This document shows positions 13,199 to 16,384 of a stretch of DNA of 16,384 nucleotides, one piece after another. Positions within the stretch are counted from its first letter, which is position 1, and the number at the start of each line of letters is the position of its first letter. The notes beneath the pieces are model-generated. The model worked only from the letters and a program-made list of their open reading frames with translations, was not told the origin of the DNA and made no database searches. Source of the DNA: CAMLQK01 sp035478775 (GTDB lineage Bacteria; Patescibacteriota; Saccharimonadia; Saccharimonadales; UBA4665); assembly GCA_035478775.1 (NCBI GenBank), contig DATIJG010000001.1:1-16384 (forward strand). Reading direction: 5' to 3'. A program made the translations under genes and the position numbers.

Positions 13199-13465
13199 AT
13201 GATTACACGTGAGAAAAAAGAAGCAGCCGTAAAAGGTTTGCAGAGCCATAAAACCGACACTGGTAGCGCCACCGTTCAGGTTGCTATTGAAACCGAACGC
13301 ATTAAAGAGCTAACAGAGCATCTCAAAATTAACAAAAAAGATTTTGCTGCTCGCCGCGGTTTGTTGCAATTGGTTGGTCGCCGCAAGCGCCACCTGCAAT
13401 ACATCGCAAGCAAAGATGGTCAGGCATACCTCGACCTCATCGCTAAGCTTGGTATCCGCCGCTAG
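13199..13465 (+). CDS. rpsO: 30S ribosomal protein uS15
   Basis: An 88-residue protein that binds 16S rRNA helices h20/h22 and organises the central domain of the 30S subunit. The family core is clear: SHKTDTGSATVQVAIETERI, LTEHLKINKKD and ARRGLLQLVGRRKRHLQYI. His41 and Asp48 of the RNA-binding loop are kept, but the usual HHS before RRG is here FAA (residues 49-51), which is unusual. The start is ATG 13199, giving the normal family length. An in-frame upstream ATG (13133) would add a 22-residue non-family extension running through the promoter and is rejected. GGAG lies 4 nt upstream. The gene is followed by the structured pnp leader. Confidence 0.96.
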   Translation: MITREKKEAAVKGLQSHKTDTGSATVQVAIETERIKELTEHLKINKKDFAARRGLLQLVGRRKRHLQYIASKDGQAYLDLIAKLGIRR

Positions 13466-13514
13466 TGCATAGACTCCGTGGCCTTGAAAGCTTCAAGGCC
13501 ACTCGCTTGTGCAC
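13465..13514 (+). promoter_or_regulatory. Stem-loop after rpsO (weak terminator or processing site)
   Basis: GTGGCCTTGAA (13478-13488) and TTCAAGGCCAC (13492-13502) form a perfect 11-bp stem with a 3-nt loop. An outer 5-bp stem (GTGCA 13465-13469 with TGCAC 13510-13514) can close over it. Only a mildly T-rich stretch follows, so it is not a strong intrinsic terminator. It may slow RNA polymerase or be an RNase III-type cleavage site separating rpsO and pnp mRNAs, as known in other bacteria. Confidence 0.6.
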
Positions 13515-13524
13515 ATTAAAAACC

Positions 13525-13708
13525 GTTTAATATTAGGTCAACGATCATAAATGGGCGAATACCGAGAGAGTGTTTTCGCTAGAATTTTTAACCATAAGTT
13601 TGCTTTTAGCCCTATGATCGTAAGTGGGTGCAGACCAGATATATCGCTCACCAAACAAGCACAAGGGAAGCTATATATTTGCACCGTGCCCGCTTACCTG
13701 TATTAAAC
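13525..13708 (+). promoter_or_regulatory. Structured pnp leader: three-way junction RNA
   Basis: P1: 13525-13538 pairs with 13696-13708 (13 pairs, one G-U, one bulged T). P2: ACGATCATA (13541-13549) pairs with 13613-13621, continuing as GGGC (13553-13556) with GCCC (13609-13612) after a 3-nt bulge. P3: 13622-13628 pairs with 13689-13695, then TGCA (13629-13632) with TGCA (13680-13683), then ATATAT (13639-13644) with ATATAT (13673-13678). The three stems meet with only two unpaired bases (13539-13540). The helix lengths fit together without overlap, which is hard to explain by chance. It lies directly before the pnp ribosome binding site. PNPase leaders in other bacteria are known sites of autoregulation. 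Confidence 0.75.
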
Positions 13709-13720
13709 AGAAAGGTTTAA
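13703..13720 (+). promoter_or_regulatory. Alternative hairpin around the pnp Shine-Dalgarno
   Basis: TTAAAC (13703-13708) and GTTTAA (13715-13720) form a 6-bp stem whose loop AGAAAG carries the Shine-Dalgarno AAAGG (13711-13715), with its last G in the stem. The left strand is the same segment that closes P1 of the upstream junction, so the two structures exclude each other. Confidence 0.6.
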
Positions 13721-13727
13721 CATATTG

Positions 13728-15863
13728 ATGGGTCAAATTATTAACCCTTACGGTAAGAAAATAATTGCAGTGGAGACCGAATTTTGCGGCCGCACACTTC
13801 GTTTAGAGGTGAATCGCGTTGGATTTCGCTCAACTGCTTCGGTACTTGTAAGTTACGGCGACACCGTTATTTTAGGTACTGCCATGGTAAGCGACAAAGC
13901 TGTTGCCAACATGGATTATTTTCCGCTCAGCATTGACTACGAAGAAAAAATGTACGCAGCTGGCAAAATCAGCGGCTCACGCTTTATTAAGCGCGAAGGC
14001 CGGCCTAGCGACGAAGCTGTGCTCGTTGGCCGCTTAATTGACCGCCCAATCCGCCCGTTGTGGCCAAAAGGCTACCGTAACGAAGTACAAGGCGTTGCAA
14101 CTGTACTCAGTACTGACCCGAGTTTCCGCCCTGATGCAATTGCCATGATCGCTATGAGCACTGCCTTTATGCTCACTGGCGCGCCTTTTGACGGCCCGGT
14201 TGCCGGCGTGCGCGTTGGCATGGTAGACGGCGTATATAAAGCTTTCCCCACTTACGAAGAACTAGAAGGCAAGCTCGACTTATTCGTTGCCGGTACCGCC
14301 GAAGCGATTATGATGGTCGAAGCTGGCGCTAATGAAGTTTCTGAAGACGAAATTGCCGAAGCTCTAGCGTTTGCACACGAAGCGTTTAAACCAGCAGTCG
14401 CCTTACAAAAAGAATTGCGTGAAAAGGTTGGCGTGACGGCCCAAGAATACGAGCTGGCCTTGCCAAGCGAAGACATTCAAAAAGAAGTTGAGGACTTTTT
14501 AGCTGGCAAATTGGGTGCTGAAATCCGCACCACCTACCCTGAACGCCATGAGCGCATGCACGTTATCCGTGAAGACCTTATGGGCCACTTCGAGGAAAAA
14601 CTTGGTGCAGAAAATTTCGCCGAAGTAAAAGGTGAGTACCAAGAAGCCTTTGCCATGGCGGCAAATAAAGACGTCCGCCGAGGTATTTTAGAAGACGGCT
14701 TACGCCCAGATGGCCGCAAGACCACCGAAATCCGCCCGCTTAGCAGCGAAGTCGGTTTGTTGCCGCGTGCCCACGGCTCCAGCCTGTTTACCCGCGGTAT
14801 GACCCAAGGGCTCAACGTGGTTACCCTGGCACCGCTTAGCTACGCTCAAATTGTTGACACTATGGAGCGTGAAGGCGAACGCCGCTACATGCATCACTAC
14901 AATGCGCCCGCTTACACTGTCGGTGATATCCGTCGCCTCGGCAGCCCCGGCCGCCGCGAAATCGGCCATGGCTATTTGGCAGAGCGTGCGCTTGTACCGG
15001 TGGTCCCAAGCGAAGCTGAATTCCCTTACACCATCCGCAGTGTTACTGAAATTATGAGCCAGCACGGTTCCACCAGCATGGCCGCAACTTGCTCGAGCTG
15101 TTTGGCGCTTATGGACGCCGGCGTGCCATTAAAGCGTCCGGTAAGCGGCATTGCCATGGGCCTTATGAAAGAAGGCGACAAAATTGTTATTTTGAGCGAC
15201 ATTGCTGACGCCGAAGACTTCGCCGGTGACATGGACTTTAAGGTAACTGGCACCACCGAAGGTATTACGGCGCTGCAAATGGACATGAAAGTGCACGGCT
15301 TGCCGGTAGATATATTGCGCCAGGCGCTCAACCAAGCCAAAGAAGGCCGCGCCTTCATCTTGCAGCACATGCTTACTACGTTAGCTGGCCCGCGCGACCA
15401 ATTAAGCCCATATGCGCCGCGTGTCGAAAGCATAAAAATTAACCCCGATAAAATCCGCGAAGTCATAGGTAAAGGCGGCGAGACCATCCAAAAAATTACC
15501 AAAGAAACCGGCGCCGAAATTGACATTAAAGACGATGGCACAATTACTATTGCCAGCCCGGACGGCGAAAGCATCAAAAAGGCTACGCAGTGGATCCAAA
15601 GTATTGTCGAAGAACCTGAAGTCGGTAAAATTTACCGCGATGTGCCAGTAGTCAGCGTAATGGACTTCGGTGCATTCGTGCAAATTCTACCTGGCAAAGA
15701 TGGTTTGGTGCACGTTTCCGAAATGAAAGAAGAACGTGTGGCAAAACCAAGTGACGTAGTGAAAGAAGGTGACCGCGTTGACGTAAAACTGATCGCTATC
15801 GACGACCGTGGCCGTTTGCAACTTAGTATGAAAGCTGCCGCCCACGACCTTAATAAAAAATAA
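13728..15863 (+). CDS. pnp: Polyribonucleotide nucleotidyltransferase (PNPase)
   Basis: A 711-residue phosphorolytic 3'-5' exoribonuclease, trimeric in the cytoplasm and central to mRNA decay. It has two RNase PH domains joined by an all-helical linker, followed by KH and S1 domains. The active second PH domain keeps LGSPGRREIGHG, the phosphate-binding GSTSMAATCS, and GDMDFKVTG with its catalytic Asp and Lys. The first PH domain has the usual YPFPLS-like and IDRPIRPLWPKGYRNE motifs. KH has the GxxG loop IGKGGE at 580-585, and S1 starts near residue 632 (VGKIYRDVPVVSVMDFGAFV). The start is ATG 13728. The adjacent in-frame TTG at 13725 has slightly better spacing from AAAGG (9 against 12 nt) and cannot be excluded. 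The leader upstream suggests control of its translation. Confidence 0.97.
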   Translation: MGQIINPYGKKIIAVETEFCGRTLRLEVNRVGFRSTASVLVSYGDTVILGTAMVSDKAVANMDYFPLSIDYEEKMYAAGKISGSRFIKREGRPSDEAVLVGRLIDRPIRPLWPKGYRNEVQGVATVLSTDPSFRPDAIAMIAMSTAFMLTGAPFDGPVAGVRVGMVDGVYKAFPTYEELEGKLDLFVAGTAEAIMMVEAGANEVSEDEIAEALAFAHEAFKPAVALQKELREKVGVTAQEYELALPSEDIQKEVEDFLAGKLGAEIRTTYPERHERMHVIREDLMGHFEEKLGAENFAEVKGEYQEAFAMAANKDVRRGILEDGLRPDGRKTTEIRPLSSEVGLLPRAHGSSLFTRGMTQGLNVVTLAPLSYAQIVDTMEREGERRYMHHYNAPAYTVGDIRRLGSPGRREIGHGYLAERALVPVVPSEAEFPYTIRSVTEIMSQHGSTSMAATCSSCLALMDAGVPLKRPVSGIAMGLMKEGDKIVILSDIADAEDFAGDMDFKVTGTTEGITALQMDMKVHGLPVDILRQALNQAKEGRAFILQHMLTTLAGPRDQLSPYAPRVESIKINPDKIREVIGKGGETIQKITKETGAEIDIKDDGTITIASPDGESIKKATQWIQSIVEEPEVGKIYRDVPVVSVMDFGAFVQILPGKDGLVHVSEMKEERVAKPSDVVKEGDRVDVKLIAIDDRGRLQLSMKAAAHDLNKK

Positions 15864-15866
15864 CCT

Positions 15867-16088
15867 ATGGCCAAGCAAACTTCCGGTATAAAATGGTATA
15901 ACACCCCAAAAGGTGCGGCTGGCGTAGTGCTTTTATCGGCTCTCGCCACCTACCTGATTGGCTCCCGAGCCATCTTCACCGGAAGTTTGCAGCAATACGT
16001 GCTGGCATTTATTGCATTGGTATTGGCGGTAAATAGGTCCATTCGCCTCTGTTTAATTGCTGTTAAAAAAGGCAAGGCTGCAAAATGA
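15867..16088 (+). CDS. Small two-helix membrane protein (hypothetical)
   Basis: A 73-residue protein starting 3 bp after the pnp stop and ending by overlapping the next ATG (ATGA), so it is inside a pnp operon. A short basic N-terminus (MAKQTSGIKWYNTPKG) precedes two hydrophobic helices, about 17-33 (GAAGVVLLSALATYLIG) and 41-55 (LQQYVLAFIALVLAV). The C-terminus ends in the basic VKKGKAAK. No domain is recognised. The Shine-Dalgarno is poor, which suggests translation by coupling to pnp. Confidence 0.7.
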   Translation: MAKQTSGIKWYNTPKGAAGVVLLSALATYLIGSRAIFTGSLQQYVLAFIALVLAVNRSIRLCLIAVKKGKAAK

Positions 16089-16384
16089 GTACACAAGACG
16101 ACACTAAAATCCGCGAAAAGAAACAAAAAAAGCTCGACAAACTGAAGGCTAAAATTTTGGCGGCACAGGTTACGCCGGAATTGGCTCAAACGGCGACACA
16201 GCTCGTGTTTGGTGACGGTAACCCTAATGCCGACGTGGTGTTTATCGGCGAAGCACCAGGTAAAAACGAAGACATTCAGGGCAAACCCTTTGTGGGTGCT
16301 GCCGGCAAATTCTTAAACGAGATGCTGGCAACCATCGGTATGGAGCGCAAGGATATTTACATCACCAACATCGTGAAATACCGG
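16085..16384 (+). CDS. Family 4-like uracil-DNA glycosylase, N-terminal part (continues past window)
   Basis: The first 100 residues of a uracil-DNA glycosylase, which removes uracil from DNA in base excision repair. The active-site motif is FIGEAPGKNEDIQGKPFVG followed by AAGKFLNEML and YITNIVKYR, matching family 4 (thermophile UDG). The N-terminus, however, lacks the Cys pair that normally binds a 4Fe-4S cluster: the sequence ILAAQVTPELAQTATQL stands where a CxxC pattern is expected. The Cys of the VKCRPP-like motif is Tyr (VKYR, at the window edge). Three of four cluster ligands are therefore missing. The ATG overlaps the small membrane protein's stop by 4 bp. The fourth ligand and the C-terminal motifs lie outside the window. 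Confidence 0.85.
   Translation, partial: MSTQDDTKIREKKQKKLDKLKAKILAAQVTPELAQTATQLVFGDGNPNADVVFIGEAPGKNEDIQGKPFVGAAGKFLNEMLATIGMERKDIYITNIVKYR

Noticed and set aside
1..16384. UGA recoding as in other CPR lineages
   Set aside because: TGA ends several clearly delimited genes here (mutM, holA, the small membrane protein), so the standard code is used.

Overview
The window looks like chromosomal DNA of a Patescibacteria/CPR bacterium, most likely Candidatus Saccharibacteria (TM7). This rests on compact housekeeping genes with 1-23 bp overlaps, a MutM with a glycine-rich insertion, TruB without its C-terminal domain, several small membrane proteins I cannot name, and TGA used as a stop codon. 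The assignment comes from reading protein character, not from a database search. No phage, insertion sequence, CRISPR array, tRNA or rRNA was seen.

Layout. 1-1884: the C-terminal part of DNA polymerase I, then a pyridoxamine 5'-phosphate oxidase-like flavoprotein overlapping it by 1 bp. 1885-3557: a possible 37-codon ORF on the minus strand, a PadR regulator preceded by an 11-bp inverted repeat that reaches its start codon, and a PspC-type membrane protein overlapping padR by 23 bp. 3586-4801: a signal-anchored hypothetical protein with its own promoter, and a HAD hydrolase. 4858-5791: an ImmA/IrrE-type zinc peptidase overlapping a two-helix membrane protein. 5778-7923: a small DciA-like protein on the minus strand, divergent from mutM-holA. 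8003-9783: a GT2 glycosyltransferase and an unrecognised 253-aa protein. 9842-10258 (minus): ribosomal protein bS20 with a long Lys/Ala/Pro tail, with a promoter and an intrinsic terminator. 10398-15863: a degenerate DHH-family protein with a roughly 400-residue proline-rich tail, then truB, rpsO and pnp. This is the classic nrnA-truB-(ribF)-rpsO-pnp order, with nrnA decayed and ribF absent. 15867-16384: a small membrane protein and the start of a family-4-like uracil-DNA glycosylase that lacks the expected iron-sulfur cysteines.

The genes are mainly DNA replication and repair (polA, dciA-like, mutM, holA, UDG), translation and RNA turnover (rpsT, truB, rpsO, pnp) and cell-envelope sensing (padR/pspC, immA pair).

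The most striking non-coding element is the 262-bp rpsO-pnp spacer. It can fold into a tight three-way junction at 13525-13708. The 3' strand of its closing stem can instead form a hairpin that places the pnp Shine-Dalgarno sequence in its loop. This looks like a cis-regulatory switch for PNPase. A second recurring theme is promoters whose -10 box ends 6-7 nt before the start codon (dciA-like, mutM, glycosyltransferase, truB, nearly rpsO), which predicts leaderless or almost leaderless mRNAs.
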